Source: Peronospora farinosa
Taxonomy: Eukaryota; Oomycota; Peronosporomycetes; Peronosporales; Peronosporaceae
Direction of reading: 5' to 3'
Length of the DNA stretch: 48,569 bases
NCBI GenBank assembly: GCA_947646735.1
Contig: CANTFK010000430.1
Span: 1-48,569 of the forward strand
A program made the translations under genes and the position numbers. Shown piece by piece: positions 1 to 9,609 of the stretch. Under the pieces are notes generated by a model. It did not search any database and was not told where the DNA came from. It worked only from the letters and a program-made list of their open reading frames with translations. Positions within the stretch are counted from its first letter, which is position 1. Each line of letters opens with the position of its first letter.

Positions 1-754
1 GCATCGACGACGACATCATGTCGCCCCCGGTTTATAATCCACGGAGAAGTTGTACTCCGCCAAGAACGACAACCATCTTGCCATTCGTTGCAAGAGGTGT
101 GAAATGTTTAAAGCCGTGCGTAATAACGCATGGTCTGTATACACAATGAACGTTATATTTATGAAGAGATAGACGCGAAATTTATCCAGTACATATCTCA
201 TGGCAAGGAGTTCCTTGTCATGCACCGGGTAGTTGCGCTCAGCTGGTTGCAGCTGACGCGACTGATAGCAGACGGCGCAGAGCGCGTCGTCTGTGTCATA
301 CTGCATCATTAAACAACCGATTGCAAAATCGCTTTCATCACAGACCACGTGAAATGGTCTATCCTGATCTGCAATCGCCAATACTGACGATTTCATCAAG
401 ATTTGCGTGATACGTTCAGAGGAACGCTGACAGTCAGCGTTCCAAATCCACTTTACATTTTTTTCTTGAGTAAGCAAAAAAGATGTACGGTTATATTAGG
501 ATAGTTGTGCGAGTACTTATGAAAGTGCGCCGCTAATCCAAGGAACTTGATAGACCATTGACATCGACAGTTACTAGCTCGCCTTTATCTTTTCTGTATC
601 AGGGTGTACGACATGTTTTCGACGATGCATTTAAGAAGTCATATTTTGCTAGCTGCAAACATACAATTCTTGAGGTTGGCGTACAACTTATGCTCTCGCA
701 TAAGTGTAAGAACCTTACGAACGTGGAGTCTATGGACCTCCACGTCTGTTTTCC

Positions 755-777
755 CGTCCATAGCCCGGCTATGGACG
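755..777. repeat. 10-bp perfect hairpin inside RT codons
   Basis: CGTCCATAGC (755-764) pairs with GCTATGGACG (768-777) around a 3-nt loop. On the minus strand it covers the FVHSRAMDG codons just after the RT catalytic motif. A further 8-bp hairpin (721-745) follows immediately in the next codons. Confidence 0.95.
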
Positions 778-820
778 AACACATCACCGAAGTAACTCGG
801 TGCGAATTCGCGCACCGGTC

Positions 821-847
821 TCAATAGATGTGAAACACATCTATTGA
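821..847. repeat. 12-bp perfect hairpin inside RT codons
   Basis: TCAATAGATGTG (821-832) pairs with CACATCTATTGA (836-847), with a 3-nt AAA loop. On the minus strand it encodes part of the ATFNRCVSHLL region of RT in frame, with the same length as in the plus-strand element. Confidence 0.95.
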
Positions 848-1388
848 ATGTGGCTGGTGCATTACTAAGCCTTTGCGGCATCACCAACCATTACCAGAGC
901 ATACCACTGGGAGTGCTCACTGCTGTGTTCGGGATGTCCCGTTCACGCATAGAATCTGATAGAATCCATCCATTAGATCCATGGACGAAAAGATGGTACT
1001 CTTAGACATACCATCTATGATTACGTCCTTTCTCGGTATCGGCGTTTGCGCCGGTATTGTTGCAGCGTTCAACTTATTGAACGCGTGTACTATCCGCCAC
1101 CCTCTTTTGGCCTTGCGCACACAGAAGGTCGGAGAGCTGTGAGGTGAAGTTGACTCCCTCACATGGCCCGCTGCTAGGCGATCAGCAAAGAACTTGTCGA
1201 TCGCCTCGACCTGTTACCGAGGCAGTGGTCACTGCTTCATGAAACAATATTTTGTGCCAGGAACAAGGTCGATCTCGTGTCGAGCCCCTTAATCCTCAGG
1301 TAACTCATACGGTACGGATTCAGGGAACACAATCTTGAATTCGACCAAATCCTTATACAAAGGGTTTGCCTTTAGTGACTCCTAGGAT

Positions 1389-1432
1389 TGCGATGTGTAT
1401 CTCTCAGCTCAATCCGAGAGATACACATCGCA
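1389..1432. repeat. 17-bp perfect inverted repeat with 10-nt spacer
   Basis: TGCGATGTGTATCTCTC at 1389-1405 is exactly complementary to 1416-1432, with spacer AGCTCAATCC. This is the longest perfect hairpin in the window. It lies between the protease-RT linker and RT of element 1. By chance one would expect essentially no 17-bp perfect stem with a short loop in 48 kb. Confidence 0.97.
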
Positions 1433-2160
1433 TGATCAATTTTTTTCATCAAGGACACTTTCGTCCATTGATGAGCTGCTGAAAATTCGTTCGTTCTCGG
1501 CAAAATCTGTTGCTGACCGAATGTCAGTCATGTACTCATCCTCTGCGACGAGCACACAGATCTGCTTGACTTTTCCACTACCCAGATCACGCAAGAACCT
1601 TTTAGGTTCTAGCGTAGGCAACTGAGTTATCTCCGAAGTTTACTTCGGATGCGAGATGAGATCAAGCGTACAAGCGCCTACGTTTGATTCGTCATGAGCC
1701 AAGACGTTCAACGTCTCGGTTACTTCCTGGGGACTTATTCCCTCAGGGCACTGGGACTTATTCCCTCATTGATTATTTCCTGGGGACTTATTCCCGCAGG
1801 CTCGATGGAACTTGTTCCATCGACTTCCTCTAGCTATGGTGGCGCAACCACACCGAGATTCTCTACGACCAACTTTCCAGTTGATCTAGGACCACCGTGT
1901 TGCCGCTTCTGGGCAATCGGTTTACTCTTAGGTGAATATTGCCTTCTAGGCAAGCATTCATGTATCGGTCCACTCGACTTATTCGAGTGGTGAACCTTCG
2001 GCACTACCTTTGCTTCTACTTAGTCGCCGGCGGATTACTCTACAGTGTAACTGTTTACACACTAAGTTCCTGTGCCGCCATTCTAACGACCGCACCAAAA
2101 ATGAGGCCATCGCACTCACTTGTAGTACACTCACACGCTTTTGAACGCTCCAAGGCGTTT

Positions 2161-2178
2161 ATCAGATGGCCATCTGAT
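2161..2178. repeat. 18-bp perfect palindrome, no loop
   Basis: ATCAGATGGCCATCTGAT is its own reverse complement. With no loop it cannot form a full RNA hairpin, which is relevant to whether these structures act in RNA or arise at the DNA level. Confidence 0.97.
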
Positions 2179-2293
2179 GATCAAGCGGCACGCTTTTTCA
2201 CGGTTCGATGCTGTCAGCTGACCCTTCACTTGTACCTTCTGAGCCATTATAAATCTAGGATGACATCAAAAATGTCACCCAGATCTCCAGATC

Positions 2294-2320
2294 GAGTACG
2301 ATGAAATCATCATCGTACTC
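2294..2320. repeat. 11-bp perfect hairpin
   Basis: GAGTACGATGA (2294-2304) pairs with TCATCGTACTC (2310-2320) across a 5-nt loop. It lies downstream of the retropepsin motif of element 1, where the frame is already broken. Confidence 0.95.
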
Positions 2321-2339
2321 TTTTCGCAAGAGTGTAGTG

Positions 2340-2500
2340 AGTTCTAACTACACGCTACTTTACGATTACGGATGCGCCAGTTGCAAGGCGCACCTTCATC
2401 CTCGTTGGAGGGGTCTCGCGTTCAATATATTTAAGCCTACGATCATCTAGCGACTGGCATCGAACAAAGTTGTTCGAAGCCCCACAGTCAGCTAGGGCGC
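2340..2500 (-). pseudogene. Retropepsin fragment of element 1
   Basis: The minus strand reads a peptide with D-C-G-A-S-N-N-F, matching the D-[ST]-G-A active-site motif of LTR-retrotransposon aspartic proteases with Ser changed to Cys. It is followed by a RLATGASV-type flap and strand region, then stops. It sits between gag and RT as expected. The active-site Ser to Cys change and the downstream stops argue that it is dead. A TCGAACA/TGTTCGA hairpin overlaps the active-site loop codons. Confidence 0.65.
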
Positions 2501-2899
2501 AAAGTGACATATCGTTTTTTACTTCGATCTTTAAGTTGATAAGGAGTACCTCATTTATAAGAGCGGCAACACAATTAGACTATGTGTTGGAAGCAACCTT
2601 TGTCAAGAGTCCCGCAAACTCTCTTGACGTTCTTGGATCTGTAGGGTGCTCTACCTATACTTGTTCCTGACCAATTTTCATGGCCCAGCACGCTGTTGCG
2701 ATTTGCAGCAGCGTGGGACCTACCGTCTTGACAGACGGACGCTCGTCACTCGCAGTGTTACGAATTGCTGGGCGTGTGGCACGCGTAGTGGTCCATCTTC
2801 TGGTAGCGATTTTACTTTTGCGTTCGCTTTATTCTAAAAAGCGAGGTCGCTCGCTCTCTACGCTGGCGAGGAACATTGGTATTCGATCTTCGCCCTCCT

Positions 2900-3564
2900 G
2901 TCGGTTCAGCGAACGATAGGATCCCTAGTGGACATGAACCTTTTGCAGGCTAAAGTCCTCCTGTTCCGATGCAGAGATCGCTTGGTCAAGCGACTCCAAT
3001 TTTACAGCGGAACAGGTGGGTCTTGATGGGACCATCTGCAAGGCTCGTGATGAGCACAGTGCACTGCGTGTGTTCATCTATCGGGTTCAGAGCGATACAA
3101 TAGAAGAGGTATTGTAAGTGCTGGGGTAAGCGTGTATACCACGCTTGCTCTTGTTTGGATCCATGGAGCTCCGCCCGATCCCTGAGGTCGGCATGAGGAG
3201 GCTCAAACGTCTGTTTGACTAGCGCCTTTAAGACTTCATACATTGAGATAACATATGGGTCATGAAGCTTGAGCCCTAAGGCCCAAATGTTTTCACGTCT
3301 TTTCAAAATCAAAGTGTTGGACATATCCTTCATCGCATCCTTATCGATGCGACTCAAGCTTCGACGTCGTCGAAATTAACAAGCCAACTCAACAAGTATA
3401 TTGTGCTTAAAGACATCAATCGTTAAGGGTTCAGGGTGACGCATATGCGTTGGCCCTGCAGCACCAGTACTTGCATAATGATGTCTCAACAGATCGGACT
3501 GTTGAGATCCCTGATGCATCGATAAGCCAGCTTGTTGGATCCCTTGCGCTATAAACGGGTCCAT
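2900..3564 (-). pseudogene. gag: Ty3/gypsy gag remnant (element 1)
   Basis: It starts with ATG at 3564 (MDPFIAQG), is broken by a stop near 3378 and resumes at 3357-2986 with a capsid-like helical segment containing SMYEVLKALVKQTFEPPHADLRDRAEL and a Q-E-Q-A-W-Y-T-R-L motif that resembles the retrotransposon gag domain. No zinc knuckle was seen downstream. Position just before the retropepsin supports the call. Two 7-bp and one 9-bp perfect hairpins lie inside the frame (3333-3352, 3360-3374, 3484-3507). Confidence 0.7.
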
Positions 3565-4040
3565 CCATTATACTCCTTGCTCCTGTAGCAAGGCAAAAAT
3601 TTACATCGCTCCGTCAAGTCTAGAACTTAGCGATGATTGCATGTTGCTCGTCTTTACTTAAAGAGATAGAAACATGGCACCGAAAGCGGCATCACCGATG
3701 TTTCAGCCATACGATGTAACGCCTGCCATTGGAGATCACTTAAATGGAAGAAGTCACCACGCGACACGTGCTGAATTTCCCTATCCTCTGGTCTATAGAA
3801 GTAGCACTTTTTGGCTCGTTCAACGAGCCTCGTTCAAAGGACCAAGAAGTGCTATCAGGTGTATTGGGCGTTATCAGATTATACGTATAATTTTCTAGCA
3901 TTAAAATATTGCAGGCAGGTGATTCGAAACCTCTCATACGCTTAGAGGCAGAAGAAAGCTAACAACATAACGGACACTCTTGGAAGTTGGGAAAAAGAGA
4001 GCTGTATTTGATATAGCTAAACTATCTCATAAAACTAGTC

Positions 4041-4444
4041 TGTTATAACTTGCGTTAACTATATTAAACTACTAATATGTATGTCGACATCGTGACCTTC
4101 CCTCATTTCGCGCGTCCATCGGCAGCACGTTGGCTGATATAATGGCCTATATCAACCAATTGGAAGGTATCTCCAACTCCAAGGAGATGCAAGAACAATA
4201 TTAAAGGTATAGATTATATTGTCGAATATTTATAGATATAAAAAATACATATTGACACTTGATATAAGTGCAATATTATGTAGCTATCTCCCAACGTTTC
4301 AGTCGTTCCCCGTCGAACGTGAATCCATCAATGAATACTACATTCACGAGGTGGGTAACCAAGTGAAAGGTCTAATGACCCTTTAAGACGTTCCCGTTCA
4401 GTAATATATAATCAACGGGCTTAAGTAACTATTGGCCCGTTACA
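4041..4444 (-). repeat. LTR of a hairpin-rich Ty3/gypsy family (candidate 5' LTR of element 1)
   Basis: On the plus strand it begins TGTTATAAC and ends GGCCCGTTACA, giving TG...CA ends and an imperfect terminal inverted repeat of the TRTAAYGGG type, shared with the solo LTRs at 37615-37957 and 40527-40844. No matching target duplication flanks it, which fits an LTR still joined to an internal region on its left (element 1). It contains several hairpins, including 4315-4349 (CGTGAAT/ATTCACG) and one near 4366 with a one-base bulge that recurs at 17.74 kb. The left boundary is less certain than the right. Confidence 0.55.
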
Positions 4445-5501
4445 CAGGAGGTTGGTAGATTAGGTTTGGAGCCTCATCACGCAACTAGCTGTTTTTGTTT
4501 ATCGACGAGGTATGCAAGCTCGATTCTGCAGGTGACTGCAAGGGATCGCGAAATTTGACACGATCTGAAGAAGAGAAAGGATGACCTCTAGCTCATTTCG
4601 CAGACTACAAAGACGATATTCAGCCCCGGGTTGTGCGCTCACCAACGGACGGAAATCTACCAACACGTTTTCATCAAATCATTTTCGAGGATGTTGATGT
4701 CCAAATATTGTAGACTACTTTGCTCAGGATAGCACAAGATCATAGGTTGAATTACGAGAAGGCTGTAGCGAAAGGAGCATGTTGCCGCCTTGCGAAGGCT
4801 GTAGGACATGATGAGGGGCATTGCAATGCGCGTGCTGTGCATATGGAGTGTTTAAGCAAGCGCTCTATCAGCTTATGGTTTGACGCCGCTAACAATGATT
4901 TATACTTTTAGACCTTGAATTGTTTATTGACAAACCCGAGGCTTCAAGCTGTACAGAATAAAGTCAAGAAAAAGATTGGCTGGTTAAAAGAGTAAGATGT
5001 GGCTCAATCAATTTTTTGTGAAATTCTAAAGCGGTCGGGCACCATGCGCAGGGTACTATGGTCAGTATGAAAGTTAACGAACAGAGAAAGTGTTAATACG
5101 GCAAGGTACTTCAGACAATTAATTTCTCGTGAGCAATGGTGAATCTGTAAGTAAATCCGTTCGTTGGTTAGTATTGGTATGTGACTAGCCAGCCTCTAGA
5201 TCAGCGCCACCACGAAATTTGCGACGCCATCAGTGGTATATCAATACAAGTGAAATGCCATTAACAACCCAAGCCGTTCAGGAATGTGCTTACCACAGAC
5301 TGCATGTCCCAATGTCAAGTCTCTGTAGCCGTGTGTAGGTTGCGATGCTTTTCCACGAGTTTGCCGCTATGGTATGACGAATACAAACTTGTTATAAGAA
5401 TAATGCTCGTTCGCTGTAAATGATTTAGCTAGTATGAAGGATGCGTGTGCATGTATATTTAATCTAACAAAAGAGATAGATCTACTGAAGCACTAATATA
5501 A
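4445..5501. other. No supported gene
   Basis: I see only short open frames here. The longest, at 4720-4911, has no recognisable motif. There is no clear repeat structure besides a purine-rich tract just after the LTR. Confidence 0.5.
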
Positions 5502-5513
5502 CTTATAAGTAGA
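5502..5513. repeat. SINE target site duplication, left copy
   Basis: CTTATAAGTAGA, identical to 5864-5875 on the other side of the SINE. Confidence 0.9.
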
Positions 5514-5863
5514 ATTTTTTTTTTTTTTTTGTTATATAGGCCAGCCGGCACATTTAGATTTTTCTCTAGCGGCCTGATACTTGTCCTCTTCGGCAAGCCC
5601 ATTAATCCTCTAACCGGTCATGGCTATCGTGCCATGGACGGGCGGTTTGTTTAACCAAATGTTCTGGGTGCCAACCAGTTCGGATAGCCCCAATTATTCT
5701 GTATTGGGGTTTCATGCTTCTACGAGAGGCCGTACTCAATGGTACCAGTGAGAGAAGTGTGTGCCACATTGTTTTTGAGACCTTGGGTTGGTCGAAGGAG
5801 GATTTGAACCTGCGCCACTTACGACATAGGTCGGTGCTAACCCAAGGCACCAGGAGACCTCTG
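5514..5863 (-). mobile_element. tRNA-derived SINE, full length with target site duplication
   Basis: The body is about 350 bp, read on the minus strand from 5863 to 5514. It is flanked by perfect 12-bp direct repeats CTTATAAGTAGA at 5502-5513 and 5864-5875. The head carries pol III promoter-like boxes: an A box (TGGTGCCTTGGG, about 5854-5843) and a B box (GGTTCAAATCC, 5810-5800). The D-arm is intact (GGTGC/GCACC), but the acceptor stem no longer pairs fully, so it is tRNA-derived and not a working tRNA. The 3' end is a 16-base A run (T run 5515-5530 on the plus strand). Head, tail and duplication together are the signature of LINE-mobilised SINEs. The sharp duplication and long A tail suggest a fairly recent insertion. 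Confidence 0.88.
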
Positions 5864-5875
5864 CTTATAAGTAGA
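5864..5875. repeat. SINE target site duplication, right copy
   Basis: CTTATAAGTAGA, identical to 5502-5513. Confidence 0.9.
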
Positions 5876-6138
5876 GTGAACGCAACTCTTGTTCGATGGA
5901 TGTTGCAACGTATGAAATACAAAACAATGGAGTGAATACATAGCACGATGTCTAACGTAAATCGTATGTATATTATCGACTAATAACATGTCAACTTTTC
6001 ATAATCGAAGAGTTTTACACAGTCAAGAGAAGAGAGCGCGGATACACCTTCGAACGGTCCAAGCAAGCCGCGCTTCCATCTTTATAAACAAACAAACTAG
6101 TCGATACGGTAGGGACCATCAGTAAAACTTATTAGCTT

Positions 6139-6272
6139 CTAATAATTGCTCGGCGGCGTCAATCCAAAAGGTGTAGTAGACGGAGGCACGTTTGAACCTC
6201 TTGTAGCAATCCGATACAGGACGTAAATGAAAGAGAGAGCACCAATAGATCCCGCCACCCACAGGAGCATTT
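6139..6272 (-). other. Out-of-frame membrane-segment tail downstream of the RxLR gene
   Basis: The minus strand, in a frame shifted relative to the RxLR gene, runs through about 20 hydrophobic residues (LLWVAGSIGALSFIYVLY) followed by a Pro/Thr-rich end and a stop. Composition and position are those of a C-terminal tail anchor. Inference: this was, or in other alleles still is, the C-terminus of the effector, separated by an indel in the A7 homopolymer. It could also be an assembly error. Confidence 0.5.
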
Positions 6273-6635
6273 TTAACCAAAAAGACTTTTCTTTTTTTCG
6301 CCCGCGACAGCTAGATCCAAAACTTTTTTTATCTCTGTCGCGTCACCTTTCCGCAGTTTAATCACGCTGATGCCGGCGTTGCTCAGTTTGTCTTGATTGA
6401 CTTTAGCAAGGCTATTAAACGCTTCAGTTATGGTTTCAAATTTCATTTGAACTGGTGGCAAGTCATGGACATGAGCATGGAAATGTCTCTCCTCTTGATC
6501 TTCACGAAGACGGCGGACCACTTCGTTGCTGTCGTAGGTATAATGGTCCAAATCGTAGGTATCCGGGCTGACAGAACTGCCATAGATCGCAACAAATTTG
6601 GCAACGACTAGGGCAACCAAGACGCTGAAAAGCAT
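6273..6635 (-). CDS. Secreted RxLR-EER effector candidate
   Basis: 120 aa. Residues 1 to about 20 form a hydrophobic secretion signal. RRLR lies at residues 41-44, followed directly by EDQEER with EER at 48-50, so both halves of the oomycete RxLR-dEER translocation region are present at the usual distance from the N-terminus. After it come a His-rich patch (51-58) and a short, Lys-rich effector domain without an evident WY motif. Proteins of this class are secreted by oomycetes and act inside plant cells. The frame ends in KKKSLFG just after an A7 run. Immediately downstream (6272-6139) another frame encodes a hydrophobic membrane segment and a short polar tail, so the gene may be frameshifted at the homopolymer. 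The gene stands alone, between a SINE and anonymous sequence. Confidence 0.85.
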   Translation of the reverse strand: MLFSVLVALVVAKFVAIYGSSVSPDTYDLDHYTYDSNEVVRRLREDQEERHFHAHVHDLPPVQMKFETITEAFNSLAKVNQDKLSNAGISVIKLRKGDATEIKKVLDLAVAGEKKKSLFG

Positions 6636-6639
6636 GGTT

Positions 6640-7228
6640 TAATTCTTCTCGACGCGTTTCGGGTACGAAGCAAGTTTTTTAATGAATCATTCACGGAAGT
6701 AAATTTGGAATACCGTGCGGGGCGTAGCACAATGACAGCTTTCTTTCATCGACGAGAGTCGATACATTCTAATCGGATCAGATCTTCGCGAGATTCTTGC
6801 TGGTGCGCGCAATTAGGAGGCGGTTATCGTCATCTAAGCTTTAAACTATGGGAGACTTCCCGCCTAAGGAAGGTTAAAGATAGCCGGTTCACAGCGCTGT
6901 GGAGAGTCTCCATTTCCGTCCGTTGTTGCACTTGGCTGCCATTTAAGAAGCGATTTACCTTGATATGCAAAAGTACGTCTTTTTGCAAACCACCGATCAG
7001 CCAAGTCCTCACAGAAGACGTAGACAAAGAACGAGCTCATATAGATGATGGAAAGACACTGATCAGCGTGAACATGTCGTCTCCGAAGATGTATCCAGTA
7101 CTGAGGTAATGAATTAACTGTACCATATTATGGAGCAGCACGAGGAAAAATGGGAAGAAGTGGGACGCACAGTGCGCAAAGCTTTCGTGCTGCAGGTGCG
7201 GCAACAACGGAGAAGATAATTTTACTTA
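6640..7228. other. No supported gene upstream of the RxLR effector
   Basis: An open frame runs at 6705-7109 on the plus strand and a shorter one on the minus strand, but neither shows a motif I recognise. I did not find a convincing oomycete Inr core upstream of the effector start. Confidence 0.45.
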
Positions 7229-7244
7229 CGCTAGACAGTGTCAA

Positions 7245-7379
7245 ACGATACGATATCCGAAGGCTATAGACAGTGTGATCTGATGGTACATCTACATCCC
7301 GTCTTCGGATATCGGATTCCGATGGCGTAATAAAGTTAAATCTGATCTACACCTAATTTGTCTTCGAATATCGTATACT
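7245..7379. repeat. Inverted-repeat patch, possible MITE remnant
   Basis: CGATATCCGAAG (7251-7262) is perfectly inverted at 7303-7314. A third copy in the same orientation as the second lies at 7362-7377 and matches the complement of 7246-7262 at about 14 of 16 positions. A TAGACAGTGT motif occurs directly twice nearby (about 7233 and 7268). The arrangement fits a small non-autonomous transposon with inverted ends, but no target duplication was identified. Confidence 0.45.
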
Positions 7380-7399
7380 TTAAACAGTGTATATTGTGG

Positions 7400-8280
7400 T
7401 GACACTTGATGGCTCCTTTTCAGCCTGCTCACTTCATATCAAATATAAAACGGCTAAGGTGCAAGACATTTCTATGGGTAAAGAGGGAGCATCGAGACTA
7501 TGACTTATGTGCGCTGCCGTGTGGCAGACAGCATCAGCAACGTTACTGCCGATGAATGCATATTCTTGTGCAGCAGGCACACACTTTTGTCCTACCTGGG
7601 TCCATATATGTCCAGTGCTTGTAGCACGTACGAATATGCGTCCAATATGTCTCCTAATGGAAGCTCTGATCTTTGCCTCGGTGTTTTGAACGGGTTTTTG
7701 CAGCTATCGTCATAATCCACCACCGTCGCAGTAATTAGCGCTTTTGATTCCTTACATGTCCGACTAATGGCATTAACCATCTCGTATTACGACGCTGGGC
7801 TAATCCTTAACAGCCAAAGATGTCGATGCGATGTGCCGCAGGATGTTGGTCGCTCATCTATGCAACTGAGGCTCTACGCCTTGTGGTTCGCTGACAGCGT
7901 GATACGCATCACATTCGTAGGTTGGTTTGTACTTCGACGAACGACTGACATTATAGGATTAAAGCAGAAGTAGAAAGACAAAATTGTCAGCCGAAGCCAC
8001 GACAAAAAAGACTGAGCGCTCAAACACTTCTCCTTCGTGTCTGCCGTTATCGCTGTCGGGATTGTCCTTACATGCCTTCAAGCCGGACACGGCATTCCTC
8101 GTCTTGTAGGAGCGACTCTAAAGTCAGCTATCGCTGCCTGAAACGACGTGCTATCCCTTATCAGTTCGTTTACGAACAAAACGAAGTAGGGTGGAGGTAG
8201 CAAATTTAGCCAAGTCTGGTTACACGACGGTTGGAACATCATACCGAAAGTACATCATGGTTGAAGGTTTCTATATTGCA
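7400..8280. other. No supported gene
   Basis: Short open frames occur on both strands (7500-7715 plus, 7592-7780 minus, 7767-7973 plus). None has a domain I recognise. The minus frame at 7592-7780 has protein-like composition and could be a decayed coding remnant. Confidence 0.4.
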
Positions 8281-8880
8281 TATAATGTATTTTTCCTTTT
8301 AGAAAGAAATATTAGATACGAGTGATACTATAAGGTATCAGTAATACATTATACATTCGGTATCAGGTTTTTTCAATTGATACAGTAGTACTAAGTACAG
8401 CATACACTGGTGATGAATGATTCCATATACAGATACAGACGATGGCCTACAATGATGACTATAATAGTAATTAATTTAGTGTAGAGTACTTGGAGTAGAA
8501 TAATCCATAAACTCTTTATGCATCAATCAAATCAATTCTCATTTGAGTCGTAGAGATAGAGCCGGTATTGGTTTGTTTATCTTGTGCACTTCGTGCGTTG
8601 GTTCCTTAAAATTTTATACAATCTGTGCGTTGGTTTTCTGAACTTTTAGCTATTGTATGTAGACTAGAATTCACTCCTAGTTCCTTAAAACGGGTAGACT
8701 TCTTAGTCGTTTAGTTAGATCCTTAAAACTAAGTGGAATTAAGCCGTCAACTTTAACTAGTCCTATAGAACTAAAAGGCTTTCAGCCTAAACTTCTTCTC
8801 TGACTGAACAGCTGTGTAGTTCCGTACACTTGGTAGCACTTGTATTCAACTTTACACCTGAGTCTTAAGACTGGCCCTCT
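8281..8880 (+). repeat. Probable 5' LTR and leader of element 2
   Basis: An AT-rich, non-coding stretch directly precedes the gag start. It has a direct repeat around GTGCGTTGGTT (about 8598 and 8626) and small inverted repeats such as AGGCT/AGCCT near 8773. The assignment comes from position only; I could not define its ends or match it to a second LTR. Confidence 0.35.
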
Positions 8881-9609
8881 GTGAGGATGGAGAGTCACAA
8901 TCACCTCTCTGAGGCGCAACGACTCGCGCTAGATAAATATCTGCTAATGCTGGGCCCGATCAAATCGAGGTTCTTTTGGCCCAATGATTGGAGGTCCTCA
9001 ATGCTTGCCTTGAGGCCTTCATTCGTTATGAGGCAACGCTACTTGGGCAGGTACACAACCAGGCAGCGTCAGCTGCGCCTACACAGTACATTCCGGTACC
9101 TGTGCCCGATGCAGAGCCAAAGGCTCGCCCACTTGTTTTAAACGTAAAGACCTTCGAGGGGAAGGAGGGAGAAAATTTTCTCCTCTGGATCCGAGAAGTT
9201 GAAATGGCAATGGATGCCGCCATGCTTGTTTCAGATAAGCAAAGAGTTTTCCTGGCCATTTCTAAGCTCGGTGAAAAAGCTAGAGAGTGGAATTTATCGA
9301 TCGATGTCTCTGTAAATGCCGCATTCCCCACATGGGAAATGCTTAAAAATCAATTAGTTTGCGTGTTTGCACCGCCTAATCAGGCTTATCATGTGCCCTC
9401 ACGCTTTTTAGCTACCCGACAGGGTAAGAAATAATTGTCGGACTATGTCCAAGAGTTGAGACTCTCATTGCTGCTATGCAGCAGGACCCTCTGGCAGAAG
9501 AAGTCCGAGTAACCATTTTTATGGAAGGACTTCGCATTGGGGTCGCCAGGATAGAGGTGTTTCGTGTCCAGACTTCGACTTTCGAAGAGGCAGTAAGCAT
9601 AGCGTTTAA

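Larger units (their letters stand above)
16..1625 (-). pseudogene. pol: Ty3/gypsy pol remnant: reverse transcriptase and RNase H (element 1)
   Basis: Minus-strand blocks at 1162-917 (RT N-terminal half, with the WRIVHAFNKLNAATIPAQTPIPRKD stretch typical of gypsy RT), 887-639 (palm, with VMPQRLSNAPATFNR) and 477-16 (RNase H, with TDHALLRTA and a YKPG end). The catalytic YxDD/FDDI motif reads FGDV here, so one of the two metal-binding aspartates is lost, and stops and frame changes separate the blocks. The stretch 1621-1436 is the protease-RT linker. The plus-strand element at 8.9-14.8 kb is a homologous but distinct copy. Hairpins fall inside codons without changing length at several sites, so they arose by substitution rather than insertion there. 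Confidence 0.85.
1..3960 (-). mobile_element. Decayed Ty3/gypsy LTR retrotransposon (element 1), 3' end cut by window edge
   Basis: Read on the minus strand the order is leader (3960-3565), gag (3564-about 2900), retropepsin (about 2500-2340), a protease-RT linker, reverse transcriptase (1162-about 590) and RNase H (477-16), as in Ty3/gypsy elements. Several stops and frameshifts break every domain. The integrase would lie left of position 1. The element is exceptionally rich in perfect inverted repeats (see findings). An LTR at 4041-4444 is in the right place to be its 5' LTR. Seen: domain order and motifs. Known: Ty3/gypsy layout. Inferred: that all pieces come from one insertion. Confidence 0.85.

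Noticed and set aside
1389..2320. Rho-independent terminators
   Set aside because: Hairpins lack U tracts and lie in a eukaryotic retroelement, so this mechanism does not apply.
5790..5863. Functional tRNA gene on the minus strand
   Set aside because: A box, B box and D-arm are present, but the acceptor stem and T-stem do not pair fully, and the unit is the head of a SINE with an A tail and target duplication.
5602..5946. 114-codon minus-strand protein
   Set aside because: It lies within the SINE and its flank, so it is a translation of non-coding repeat sequence.
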